A stretch of DNA of 64,000 nt, from assembly GCA_938038785.1 (NCBI GenBank), contig CALHTB010000011.1, positions 1-64,000 of the forward strand, read 5' to 3'. The position numbers and the translations under genes were made by a program. Below the pieces are notes generated by a model. That model was not told the origin of the DNA. It ran no database searches and saw nothing but the letters and a program-made list of their open reading frames with translations. Source of the stretch: an uncultured Acidimicrobiales bacterium. Lineage in GTDB: Bacteria; Actinomycetota; Acidimicrobiia; Acidimicrobiales; SHLQ01. Positions 17,193 to 26,087 of the stretch are shown piece by piece (within the stretch, counting starts at the first letter, position 1; each line of letters begins with the position of its first letter).

Positions 17193-18683
17193 CTAGTACC
17201 CGGTATCTGCGATAAGGGCGGTGTCTACCCAGCTCACCCGTCCATCCGGTAGCTCGACTTTGGTCTTTGAAGTGCCATCTGGGAGCTTGCGGGTTTTGCG
17301 GGTGCTCCACACCAGTGCGTCGTGGCGCAACTTGAACAGCCCGTCCGCGGCTCCGACATCGACCGAGCTGCTTCGTGGCGTGTTGGTCACCGAGACCAGG
17401 TCTTCTCGACGAATAAGCACGAACCTGGCCAGGCCGAATATCAAAGGCGCGACCGCAAGAGCACCGAGTTGGATTCTCGAGAGTCGAATGCTGATGAGCC
17501 CTACGAATAGTGTCGTGGCTCGACCAAATATCTCCGAAATCGACTGAATGGAGCCCTGCTCGGGTGTAGCGACCTCGCTTGAAGGTGCAAGCACGTTGAC
17601 GCTAAATACGGTGACACTGGCGGTGGACTCAACTCCCGATTCATCGGTGATTGTGTAGTCGAAGGTGATGTCGCCAGCGAAGCTTGGCGGCAGGTTTGCG
17701 ACGATGTTGTCGCCGACGATCTCGACCGAGCCGCCAGTGGGTTCCGAAACCGACACGATTTGAGCACCCGCCCCGAAGGCGTCGTTGTCGAGCACCGGTA
17801 TGGAGATTTGGTTTCGTGAGGCTCCTACTCGGTCATCGAGGGCGATCAACGAAACGAACGGCAGGGCTGGTGGCACCGTGGATGGCGGAGCGGGAGTGGC
17901 CGAGGTGGAACTCGGCGCCGAAGCAACAGGCTCGGTTGTCGTTGTTGTAGTGGAGGTGCTGCTGGTCGTTGGCGCGGTACTGGTCGTTGGTGCGGTGGTC
18001 GTCGTTGTTGTGGAGGTGCTGCTGGTCGTTGGTGCGGTGGTCGTCGTGCTGGTGGTCGTCGTGCTGGTACTGGTCGTTGGAGCGGTACTGGTCGTTGGCG
18101 CAGTGGTGTTTCGCGGAGTTACTGGCGGGGCGGTCGTGGTCGTGCTGGTTGTGGTCGTGCTGGTTGTGGTCGTGGTGGCTGTAGTGACTGTCCATGTGAA
18201 GACTTGCGTGCTGGCATCTCCGAACTGATCGGTTGCGGTCACCTGCACAATCGATGTTTGCGACGCAGAAGGCACTCCGGAGATCTCACCTGTCTGTGCG
18301 TCGATGCTCACACCGGCGGGGAGCCCTGCTGCACTAAGGCTGACTACATCGCCATCGGGGTCGGTGGCGATCGTCTGCAGGCTTATGACATCACCAGTCG
18401 GATTCGCCTGATCCCCGATAGGGCCAAGAACTGGTGGGCGGTTGGCGTTGAACACCACGATGGTGAATGCGTCGGCCGCCACGGCGTTTCCGTCACTTGC
18501 ACTCACGATGACCGGGTATGAGCCTGCGCTATCGAAGGACAGCGGTCCCGTAATCTCGCCAGTTGCAGGATCAATGGAGATACCTGGTGGTAATCCTGTG
18601 GCACTCCACGTGAGAGCGTCACCGTCGGGGTCGTTGCCGGTCATTGCGATTGCTAACGTCTGACCTTCGACTTCCGAGACCAA
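17193..18683 (-). CDS. C-terminal part of a broken surface protein: Ig/cadherin-like repeats, Thr-rich linker, TM anchor
   Basis: A 496-codon frame starting formally at a TTG. Putative Ig/cadherin-like repeats come first (about 1-165; NRPPVLGPIGD, GLPAGVSIDAQTGEISG). A Thr/Ser-rich low-complexity linker (about 168-250), another cadherin-like domain (about 270-345), a transmembrane helix near 395-415 and a short SH3-like cytoplasmic tail follow. Clear domain coding continues in the same frame upstream of the TTG to about 18758 (NFTWTVNDVNQPP). There is no start codon or ribosome site there, so this is the 3' part of a longer gene whose 5' part is in another frame (18653-20254). Confidence 0.7.
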   Translation of the reverse strand: MVSEVEGQTLAIAMTGNDPDGDALTWSATGLPPGISIDPATGEITGPLSFDSAGSYPVIVSASDGNAVAADAFTIVVFNANRPPVLGPIGDQANPTGDVISLQTIATDPDGDVVSLSAAGLPAGVSIDAQTGEISGVPSASQTSIVQVTATDQFGDASTQVFTWTVTTATTTTTSTTTTSTTTTAPPVTPRNTTAPTTSTAPTTSTSTTTTSTTTTAPTTSSTSTTTTTTAPTTSTAPTTSSTSTTTTTTEPVASAPSSTSATPAPPSTVPPALPFVSLIALDDRVGASRNQISIPVLDNDAFGAGAQIVSVSEPTGGSVEIVGDNIVANLPPSFAGDITFDYTITDESGVESTASVTVFSVNVLAPSSEVATPEQGSIQSISEIFGRATTLFVGLISIRLSRIQLGALAVAPLIFGLARFVLIRREDLVSVTNTPRSSSVDVGAADGLFKLRHDALVWSTRKTRKLPDGTSKTKVELPDGRVSWVDTALIADTGY

Positions 18684-20254
18684 TGCCTGTGGCGCGATTG
18701 TTGGAGGCTGGTTGACGTCGTTGACCGTCCAAGTGAAATTCTGGGTGACTGGGGGCGCGGTTCTTCGAAGTAGACCTGCGCGCCAGCAGCGTTTTCGCTG
18801 GTTCGAACGATCTCGGGATAGTTGAGCAGCCCGTTGGCTCCACCATCGCCATCGCCGGGGTCATTGGGGGTGAGGCCATCATCTTTGAGGTCGATGGCGA
18901 GCCGGTTGTTGCCGACGAAGGTGTTGTTGAGAATGGTCATCGGCCCGGTTGAGTCCGCCCCGACAGCGATGCCATTTTGGCCGTTGTACGAAATGACATT
19001 CGACAGCACCTGGATTGCGCCGTTTTGTGCGGTGAGGATGCCGTCTCGGGTGTTTCCGAGCCCCGGGTTTCCGGCACTGTCAGTGCCGATGAAGTTGCCT
19101 TCAACGACGTTGCGACTCGAGCCCTCGAAGCTGATGCCATCCCGTCCGCTCGCGACGATGGTGTTCGGGGAGCCGACCGCGCCAATCATGTTGTTGGCCG
19201 AATCGTTAAGAAACATCATTCCCGACCAGCCATTGGGGAGTGCAGTTCCATTGACGGAAAGGCCGATGAGGTTGTTCTCGAAGATGTTCGAATCGGAGTT
19301 GCGTAGCACGATGCCGTCACCGCCGTTGCTGGCGATGACGTTTGCATCGTTGCGACCAAAAATGTTGTTCGATGCGTCGATCATCGAGATCCCGGCAGGC
19401 CCGTTGCCCAACGCTGCGGTGCCATCAGCGGTGGTGCCGATGAGGTTGCCATCGATGGAGTTCATTGTTGCCCCAGCGCCGACCAGAACCATGCCCGACT
19501 GGGTGTTTCCCGAGATCACGTTGTCGTGCACAGTCACGCCTTGAGCGTTGCTGAGCACCAACCCATTGAGGCTTGGTCCAGGGGAAACACCGTCGTAGTG
19601 AACACCGATGTAGTTGTAGGCAATCTCACTGTTGTCAGCGCCAACGATGAGTGGGCTTTCCGGGAAGTTCACCCAGCCGAGTCCCAAGATCGATGACCCC
19701 GCGGCAGGCGCAGGAAAGATCAGGCCGTTCGCTACGGGCGAGAGCGATCCGTCGACTTCGACCACCGGAGCTTCGGTCCAACCGGGCTGAGTGCGACCGT
19801 CGATCACAACTGGTGCAATCACCTGGGGGTACGCGGTTGGAGTCTGAATTGTCCAGACTCCAGCGGTATGGCGTGGGTCGCTGACAGGAATGTCGAAGGT
19901 GATCTCGTTGAGCGGGCCGGAGTTTGTCTCAACGATTGCAGCGATCAGCGTGCACTCTGGGTCCCCCTCGGTGTTGAGTAGTCCGGTGTCGCAGACACCA
20001 TCTCCTGGCGCCACATCGGGAGCCGAGCCGGTCGAGTTGATGATCAGCGGGGTTCCGCCTTGAGCTCCAACCGATGGCGCAAGGAATGCGGCAATGACCG
20101 CTACAACGGCAAGCACGTTCGTCGTAAGTCTTTTGCGTGAACGGCGGCGCATTGATGGCGCTACCGAGCGAGGCGCTTCAAACAGGGCCTCGTCCGATGT
20201 TGACGCGCTGTCGGGGCGCGGCGATTTGGATAGAACGCTCATCGCTACCCACAT
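18653..20254 (-). CDS. N-terminal part of a broken surface protein: signal anchor plus right-handed beta-helix
   Basis: A 533-codon frame. Residues about 45-66 are a hydrophobic export signal. The rest to about 490 is a right-handed parallel beta-helix of NosD/CSLREA-outer-membrane type, with repeated N-N-I/V-turn motifs such as GNLIGTTADG and NNLIGLSVNG. After about QVYFEE the frame becomes low-quality sequence (PRPQSPRIS onward), while Ig-like coding appears in the +1 frame. The break at about 18760-18775 is not a clean single-base slip: the helix lacks its usual last strand and the first Ig repeat lacks its first half, so DNA is probably missing. It may be a real deletion or an assembly collapse. 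Confidence 0.7.
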   Translation of the reverse strand: MWVAMSVLSKSPRPDSASTSDEALFEAPRSVAPSMRRRSRKRLTTNVLAVVAVIAAFLAPSVGAQGGTPLIINSTGSAPDVAPGDGVCDTGLLNTEGDPECTLIAAIVETNSGPLNEITFDIPVSDPRHTAGVWTIQTPTAYPQVIAPVVIDGRTQPGWTEAPVVEVDGSLSPVANGLIFPAPAAGSSILGLGWVNFPESPLIVGADNSEIAYNYIGVHYDGVSPGPSLNGLVLSNAQGVTVHDNVISGNTQSGMVLVGAGATMNSIDGNLIGTTADGTAALGNGPAGISMIDASNNIFGRNDANVIASNGGDGIVLRNSDSNIFENNLIGLSVNGTALPNGWSGMMFLNDSANNMIGAVGSPNTIVASGRDGISFEGSSRNVVEGNFIGTDSAGNPGLGNTRDGILTAQNGAIQVLSNVISYNGQNGIAVGADSTGPMTILNNTFVGNNRLAIDLKDDGLTPNDPGDGDGGANGLLNYPEIVRTSENAAGAQVYFEEPRPQSPRISLGRSTTSTSLQQSRHRHWSRKSKVRR

Positions 20255-20305
20255 CGACCAAAACTGATGGTTTTGACTAGTCGGCTGGCTCGCGCAGACG
20301 TGTCG

Positions 20306-21625
20306 CTACGCTGCTTTCCGGCTCTCCAGAGCTGCTGGAAGGCTGATTTCTGTGCGCTTCGTGCGGTTAGCAAAGTGGCTCTTTGGGAGCTCGACAATCA
20401 TCGCGGTTTCGCCATTGTGGCGGTGGTAGCGGAGCACGCCGCCAAGTGATTCGGTGGCCTCGCGAGCCGCAAGCAGACCAAAGCCATAGGTGCCGCTGAG
20501 CAGGTTGCCACGGGTTGCGTAGTCGTTGTCGTGAATGATCGCATCTTCGATCGCTTCAGGCAGGCCTGGCCCGCGGTCGCTCACGCTCATGATGACCAGT
20601 TGGTCTTGGGTCGAGATCTCGATGCCGACCGGGGTAGAACCGTGGGTAATTGCGTTGTGCAGAAGCTCGACCATGACGAGTGAAATTTGCTCATGATCGC
20701 CAATGACTACAGCGTCATTGGCCTGGTCGGTGTCGACCGCAACCGGGTATCCGATCGTGCGAGTCACATCCATGGCGAGCTCGCCGAGATCGACCTCGAC
20801 ATTGTGCAGAGTTCGAACCGAGCCGTTCAGAGCAGCGACGTGTTCGAAACGAAGGACCGACCGGCGAAGGTCACTGTTGTTCTTGAGCTCGGGTACTCCG
20901 TCGATGATCTTGCGCATGTGCGCAGCTTCCTTGGAGACGGCAGCAGCCATAGCGAGAGATGTTGCCTGCGTGTTTTCGTACTCGTGCTCGAGCTGGCGCG
21001 CTCGGCGAGGTGTGCGACGCAGAGCTTCGAAGATGTAGAGCGCGGCTGATGGCACGACGAAAGCCACGACAAAGGTGGCGACCGTGCTGATGACATTCAT
21101 GAGGTCGTTGTCTTCGCGGAGGCGCTCGAGTGCGGCAACCTGTTGTTCTCGAAGCACGGTTGCCAGTGCCTCAAACGATTCGCCGGTGGCGATCTCAGCG
21201 TCGAGAGCTAGCTGGCGATCGGTGTTGTCGCCAAGGATCAGCTGGGCCTGGTTGTCTGCGGCCTGGCGGTAGTCGGAGAGGGCTGCCCGAATCTCCGATG
21301 AGGTTCGGTCGTCAAAGTTCTCCTCAACTGCATCGAGCGCCGAGTTGGCGTTATCGATGGTGGTGGTGAGCACCTCTGATTGATCGGTCGTGCTGAGCGC
21401 AGCAACGCGGGACGCAATCGAGAGCTCGGCGCGAGCAATTGAGACCACTCGAAGGTCCTCGATAATCCGAACCGATTGCTCGGCCTGGTTCGATACCGAT
21501 CGTGCCTGCGATGCAACTGCAAAGACGGTAACTGCGAGCGCAAGAAGGGTAAGTCCACCAACGATCGAGATGATAAACGCACGTCCACGTGTTGATTCAT
21601 TGAATGTGCGTGAACGTCTACTCAT
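20306..21625 (-). CDS. Membrane sensor histidine kinase-like protein (HATPase domain)
   Basis: A 439-residue protein with two transmembrane helices (about 16-38 and 180-202) flanking a helical extracytoplasmic sensor region. The cytoplasmic part has a coiled-coil/dimerisation segment and a C-terminal HATPase_c domain (about 300-420). The domain shows an N box ELLHNAITHG, G1 DRGPG and G2 GTYGFGLLAAREA. A canonical HisKA H-box (HExRTP-like) is not obvious; KEAAHMRKII is a possible site. The start overlaps the stop of the GGDEF gene upstream (ATGA), with AGAGGA as ribosome site. No response regulator gene is adjacent. Confidence 0.8.
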   Translation of the reverse strand: MSRRSRTFNESTRGRAFIISIVGGLTLLALAVTVFAVASQARSVSNQAEQSVRIIEDLRVVSIARAELSIASRVAALSTTDQSEVLTTTIDNANSALDAVEENFDDRTSSEIRAALSDYRQAADNQAQLILGDNTDRQLALDAEIATGESFEALATVLREQQVAALERLREDNDLMNVISTVATFVVAFVVPSAALYIFEALRRTPRRARQLEHEYENTQATSLAMAAAVSKEAAHMRKIIDGVPELKNNSDLRRSVLRFEHVAALNGSVRTLHNVEVDLGELAMDVTRTIGYPVAVDTDQANDAVVIGDHEQISLVMVELLHNAITHGSTPVGIEISTQDQLVIMSVSDRGPGLPEAIEDAIIHDNDYATRGNLLSGTYGFGLLAAREATESLGGVLRYHRHNGETAMIVELPKSHFANRTKRTEISLPAALESRKAA

Positions 21626-23271
21626 GACGCGGTCCTCTTCAGTGCTGCCAATGCTCCGCTCGAGGCATCGGCAATCTTGAGGCCACCACCGCTTCGCTTG
21701 GCTTCATACATTGCGTGGTCAGCTAGGGAGATCAATTGGTCAGCGTCTAGGCCAGGCACGTGAAGTGCGAGGCCAACACTTGCACCGAGCTGTGCGTTTC
21801 GACCATCGACGACCATTGGCTGGGAGATAGCGGTGTCGATGGCTCGGCCAAAGTTGCTGAGACCTTCGGTGGTATCAAAGGCGGTGATGGGCAAGATGAT
21901 GATGAACTCGTCACCACCCATTCGACCTGCGAGAGCGCCTGGGCGATCGAGGGAGCGAAGCCGGTCGGCTACGGTCACGAGCGCAGCGTCGCCAGCGCGG
22001 TGGCCGAGCGTGTCGTTGATTTCCTTGAAGCCGTCGAGGTCCAGGAAGAACAGCGCAGTTTGTGCGTCCGCGAAGATGCGTTCTTCGAGCGTGCTCAAGA
22101 CATAAGCACGGTTAGCCAAGCCGGTGAGGCCATCGTGGCGAACCTCGTAGAGGAGCTGCTCTGAGTGGGCCTTGGCGTCGGCCAGGAGTGAAGCAGCGTG
22201 GTGGATTTCGCGGGCGTGACCGGCGAGGAGGTCGAGGGCACGAAGTTCCTGTTCGGTTGATTCGCGGCGCTTCGACCACACACGAAGAACTGCGGTTCCC
22301 TCGCCACGGGTGGTGCTTGACGGAGAGTTGATCTGGATGGCGTGGCCCGATGCCAGGTCGTGGGTATGAAGAAGCTGGCCGAATTCATCACTGCTCTCGG
22401 CAATTGTCACGATTGAGTCTTCGGTAGCTTCGCGCGTGAGAATTTCGAGAGGTGGCAATCGGAACGGCCCACTCGAATGGCTGCCGTGCGAGGTTAAGGT
22501 GCCATCGGGTTCAACAACCACAACGTCAGCATGATCGAAACCAATGGTGACTGCGCTGTGTGAAACCGATGCGAGGACCGACTCAATGGAGTTCTCCTGG
22601 GACATGTCGGATGCTGCTTGAGCAATGCGGCGAAGGCGATCGGCAATCTGGTCAGCGCTTCGGCGTGCATCAGCGAGCTTGTCGATTCGTTGCTGCGCGC
22701 TGTCGGAAAGCAAGGCAGCCGGACCGCTCACCATCAAGACTGCGAGCACCTGCTGAATCGCAAGGGTCAACGTGTCGACGGTCGGCTCTGTTGTTTCGCC
22801 AACGGTCAGGCGCAGTGCCAGGAAGGCCAGGCTCAGTCCAACCCAAACAACTGCTGCGGGCACCATCGAGAACATCACTGCGGTCTCGAGAACGGGGGCG
22901 ATGAGCGCCACCCAGGCAAGAGGTGAGGTCTCGGCATCGATCTGCGTCATCACACCGATGGCCAGTGCAGAGTCCAGGAGGATGAGCGACCATGGGCGGT
23001 GTATGAACACCGAGTGATCCTTATACCAGTGAATGAGTGTCCTAGCTGCCGACAAAAACCCGAATGCGGCGATGACTAGGAAGGCAAAGTTGACGACCTC
23101 GTTCTGTGAGCTCGAGGTCTCAAGACCTTGGAGCGCAACTGAACCCAGTATGAGCAGAGACAAGATCACTCGTGTGGACGCGAACGCCACGATGACCGAT
23201 TCATTGGTTGTGATGAGTTCGGTACTTGGGTTGGAACGATCCAATCCCGAGACCTGCTTTTCCTGGAACAC
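21622..23271 (-). CDS. Membrane diguanylate cyclase (GGDEF)
   Basis: About 549 residues. Around six hydrophobic segments lie in the first 190 residues, followed by a coiled coil, a GAF-like region (about 225-340) and a C-terminal GGDEF domain. The GGDEF domain has the intact signature GRMGGDEFII, and RSLD lies too far upstream to be a standard inhibitory site. It should make c-di-GMP. The start is uncertain: the frame is open to 23484, but that part overlaps the preceding gene and has no ATG. GTG at 23271 (start of VFQEKQ) is my choice; TTG 23280 is possible. It is translationally coupled to the kinase-like gene downstream. Confidence 0.8.
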   Translation of the reverse strand: MFQEKQVSGLDRSNPSTELITTNESVIVAFASTRVILSLLILGSVALQGLETSSSQNEVVNFAFLVIAAFGFLSAARTLIHWYKDHSVFIHRPWSLILLDSALAIGVMTQIDAETSPLAWVALIAPVLETAVMFSMVPAAVVWVGLSLAFLALRLTVGETTEPTVDTLTLAIQQVLAVLMVSGPAALLSDSAQQRIDKLADARRSADQIADRLRRIAQAASDMSQENSIESVLASVSHSAVTIGFDHADVVVVEPDGTLTSHGSHSSGPFRLPPLEILTREATEDSIVTIAESSDEFGQLLHTHDLASGHAIQINSPSSTTRGEGTAVLRVWSKRRESTEQELRALDLLAGHAREIHHAASLLADAKAHSEQLLYEVRHDGLTGLANRAYVLSTLEERIFADAQTALFFLDLDGFKEINDTLGHRAGDAALVTVADRLRSLDRPGALAGRMGGDEFIIILPITAFDTTEGLSNFGRAIDTAISQPMVVDGRNAQLGASVGLALHVPGLDADQLISLADHAMYEAKRSGGGLKIADASSGALAALKRTAS

Positions 23272-23362
23272 GTACTTCAATCGGGCGTTTCCGGAGGCAT
23301 TAAAGGAAACAGTATGACGAAGACCCGGATGCCCAGAATTGGGTGCAGGTGGGTTTTGTCGC

Positions 23363-23917
23363 CTAGAGGTCAGACCAGTTCGTCCGGTTTCCTCCGGCGG
23401 CCCGCGCGCTGTCCAGATTGACGCGAGCTGCGAGCAACAGATCGTCGGAGTCTGAGAGGGTCGATTCGGTTGTGTGAACCGCACCGATCGTCACCGTCGT
23501 CGAGAGCACCTCTCCCGAGTCGAGAACCGATGCCGCTACCCGCTGGCGGATTGCGTCGGCCACCCTGGTCATGCCGATTCGACCCGAGCCGGGAAGCGCA
23601 ATCGCGATCGTGTAAGGGCCGAGCCGTTCGAGAATGTCCGTCCGCCGAATAGAACTACGAGCGACCTCGATCACATGATCGAGCAGCGCCGCCTGACGTT
23701 CGGGCTGCATATCGATCAATGTGTCGAGTTCGATCACGAGGAGTGCGCCCTCGTTGTCCATTGCGGTGAAGGCCTGGCGAATCGAGGCCGTGAGCCGGTT
23801 GAGCGGAATCTCATGGATCTGGTCATCCATTGGAATGTCGGCATCGTCGCGTTCACCGCCGTGCAGTAGATCGTTCTGGAGAAGAAGAGCGCTACCGTCA
23901 AACAGTTGTGCGGTCAT
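23363..23917 (-). CDS. Degenerate GGDEF-domain protein
   Basis: A 184-residue protein. The start at 23917 is fixed by a strong GGAGG 7 nt upstream (an earlier in-frame ATG at 23965 lacks one). The fold of a GGDEF domain is recognisable from about residue 45, with a diguanylate-cyclase-like strand order and a C-terminal ATVTIGAVHT-like strand (TTVTIGAVHT). The catalytic loop reads RLGPYTIAIALP instead of RxGGDEF. It is therefore probably catalytically dead and may act as a c-di-GMP/GTP sensor or protein partner. It lies just upstream of an active membrane GGDEF protein on the same strand. Confidence 0.7.
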   Translation of the reverse strand: MTAQLFDGSALLLQNDLLHGGERDDADIPMDDQIHEIPLNRLTASIRQAFTAMDNEGALLVIELDTLIDMQPERQAALLDHVIEVARSSIRRTDILERLGPYTIAIALPGSGRIGMTRVADAIRQRVAASVLDSGEVLSTTVTIGAVHTTESTLSDSDDLLLAARVNLDSARAAGGNRTNWSDL

Positions 23918-24012
23918 GATGACCTCCGAATGGTTTGGACCCGCAACCAATGTGTCGTCAGGCACACATTATTCCTTTAGGACTTTCGGACTAGGAGCTA
24001 GGCCCTTCGGCT

Positions 24013-25008
24013 CTAGCGTTCCTCTCGGCGGTACGCCTGACCAATGGCGGCGGGGGCCACGCTGGGTCGATTCCTCGATCGAATCGAGAGCAGAACGAGT
24101 ACCAAAATGGTTAGGAGGTACGGGAGCATGCTCACCAGAATCGGGTTGATCTCGGTGGTGATGCAGTCGGCGACCTCGTCGCCGTTGCACCGTCGAGTTT
24201 GGAATCGAGGCCCAACAGCAATGAGCCCGCCAAACAACAGCGCACCGACGAGCACACGGCCCGGACGCCACGCCCCAAAGATGACCAGCGCGACCGCAAT
24301 CCAGCCAAGTCCACTTACGATTGCCTCGTTCCAGCTGGGCGTGACCTTCAACGTGAGGTAAGCGCCCGCCAAGCCAGCGAAAGCTCCGCCGATTGCAACC
24401 GCCACCAGCCGGGTACCGACGACCGGGGTGCCAGCAGCATCGGCGGTTGCCGCGCTCTCGCCCACGGCTCGCAAGTTCAGGCCGGCTCGGGTTCGGTTGA
24501 TGATGAACCAGGTGATGAAGCCCAACGCCAGGGCAACCCAACCCATAGCGTCCATCGAGAACAAGGTCGGGCCGACGCCGGGAAGCTCACTGAGCGAACC
24601 AAGCGACAGGTCCTCAAACGACGCACCTGGCGGTTGGCTGACGAGGTCGGTGCCCAAAAAGGCGGCGAGGCCGAGCCCGAGAATGGTTAGGGCTAGTCCA
24701 GATACCACCTGGTCAGCTCCAAGCACTACAGACACAACACCATGGAGGCTTGCGAAGAGTGCAACCGCCGCAGCGGCGATGACAATTGCGGCCCAGGGTG
24801 AACCGGTTTGGATGCCTGCCCAGTATCCGGTCATTGCTCCGAGAGCCATCATGCCTTCGACGCCGAGGTTCAGAACGCCAGACTTCTCGGCGATGATCTC
24901 GCCAAGGGCCGCTAGGAACAGCAAGATCCCAAACTCGATCAGGTTCTTCCACATACCTGTGTCGGACATCAGCACACCAATGTCGGAGAAGATGCCAGCG
25001 ATAATCAT
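24013..25008 (-). CDS. BMP-type ABC transporter permease 2 (nucleoside/sugar family)
   Basis: A 331-residue inner-membrane permease of the BPD_transp_2 (RbsC/YufQ) family, with about nine hydrophobic segments and the family signatures GVLNLGVEGMMALGA near the N-terminus and LAGAYLTL later. It is the last gene of a four-gene importer operon. Its start overlaps the stop of permease 1 by 4 bp, so the two form a heterodimeric channel. The family imports purine nucleosides, riboflavin or simple sugars; the operon partners fit the BmpA/NupABC class. The substrate is not determined. Confidence 0.88.
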   Translation of the reverse strand: MIIAGIFSDIGVLMSDTGMWKNLIEFGILLFLAALGEIIAEKSGVLNLGVEGMMALGAMTGYWAGIQTGSPWAAIVIAAAAVALFASLHGVVSVVLGADQVVSGLALTILGLGLAAFLGTDLVSQPPGASFEDLSLGSLSELPGVGPTLFSMDAMGWVALALGFITWFIINRTRAGLNLRAVGESAATADAAGTPVVGTRLVAVAIGGAFAGLAGAYLTLKVTPSWNEAIVSGLGWIAVALVIFGAWRPGRVLVGALLFGGLIAVGPRFQTRRCNGDEVADCITTEINPILVSMLPYLLTILVLVLLSIRSRNRPSVAPAAIGQAYRREER

Positions 25009-26087
25009 GCGGTTGCAGCTTCGGTAGATGTCGAACCAGACCCTGCTCGATCGATTCGATAGGTGGTGAAGACGGCAGCCCCTAGGGCGCCGAGTAGCAC
25101 GATGGCTTGGATGATCTCAGAGATTGAGGCGGGAACGCCCTGACCTTTGATCGCCACTCCGCCAACTCGTAGTGCTCCGAATGCGAGCGCTACTGCGGCA
25201 ACTCCTGACGGACGCATAAGGGCGAGCGCAGCGACGATGATGCCAGCAAAGCCCCAGCCTTCGGCGATGCCTTCGACGATTCGGTCGGTCGATCCCAAGC
25301 GGAGCCCGCCGACGAGGCCAGCAATGGCTCCGGACAGAACCAACACCGTGAGGATCTTGCGCTTGAGAGAAATGCCCACATACTCGGCGGCCTTTTCGCT
25401 CGATCCGGCGACCCGCAATTCAAAGCCCCACTTACTTCGAGCGGCGAAGTAGCCAAAGACCGCCAGGACCGCGGCTGCGATGATGACGGCAATGTTGGCC
25501 CGTTCGAAGAGCGTTGGGAGGGCTGCTTGGTCGGGTAATTCTGGCGCTACAGGGAAACCGATGGACGCGGGGTCTTTCCACGGGCCGTTCACCAGGTAGC
25601 GAACAATGCGAATAGCCACCTCGTTGAGCATGAGCGTGGTGATGATCTCGTTGACGCCTAGGTGAGCTCGGGCCAGAGCGGGCCCAAGCGCAAGCAACGC
25701 TCCACCGACCACCGCCGCAAGAATCATGAGTGGAATGAGAATTGGTCCAGCGAGGTCGGGGCCGAGCCGAGCCACCCAGGAGCCAGCGATGGCGCCCGCG
25801 ATGATCTGGCCCTCGGCGCCGATGTTCCACAACCCCATCGAACCCGCAACGGCAACTGCGAGGCCCGCAAGCCCGAGTGGCACCGCCTGATTGAGGGTGG
25901 TTGACCAGGCTTGTGGATCGCCGAAGGCCGCATCGGCCATGGTGGTGTAGATGTCGAGAGGGGAGTGTCCGGCAACGACGAGTAGCACCGCGCCAATGAG
26001 CAATGCAACGAGCAGCCCGACCGTGAACGCCAAGAACTGTCCACCCCGAATGGGGTTTTCACGTTTGGCTAGTCGAAGTCCAAACAT
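25005..26087 (-). CDS. BMP-type ABC transporter permease 1
   Basis: A 360-residue membrane protein of the same family as its downstream partner (BPD_transp_2/YufP). It has about nine to ten transmembrane segments, the signature LWNIGAEGQIIAGAI, and a long cytoplasmic EAA-like region containing SEKAAEYVGISLKRK. Its first base coincides with the last base of the ATPase gene, so translation is coupled. It lies between ATPase and permease 2 in the order typical of YufNOPQ and NupABC importers. Confidence 0.88.
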   Translation of the reverse strand: MFGLRLAKRENPIRGGQFLAFTVGLLVALLIGAVLLVVAGHSPLDIYTTMADAAFGDPQAWSTTLNQAVPLGLAGLAVAVAGSMGLWNIGAEGQIIAGAIAGSWVARLGPDLAGPILIPLMILAAVVGGALLALGPALARAHLGVNEIITTLMLNEVAIRIVRYLVNGPWKDPASIGFPVAPELPDQAALPTLFERANIAVIIAAAVLAVFGYFAARSKWGFELRVAGSSEKAAEYVGISLKRKILTVLVLSGAIAGLVGGLRLGSTDRIVEGIAEGWGFAGIIVAALALMRPSGVAAVALAFGALRVGGVAIKGQGVPASISEIIQAIVLLGALGAAVFTTYRIDRAGSGSTSTEAATA

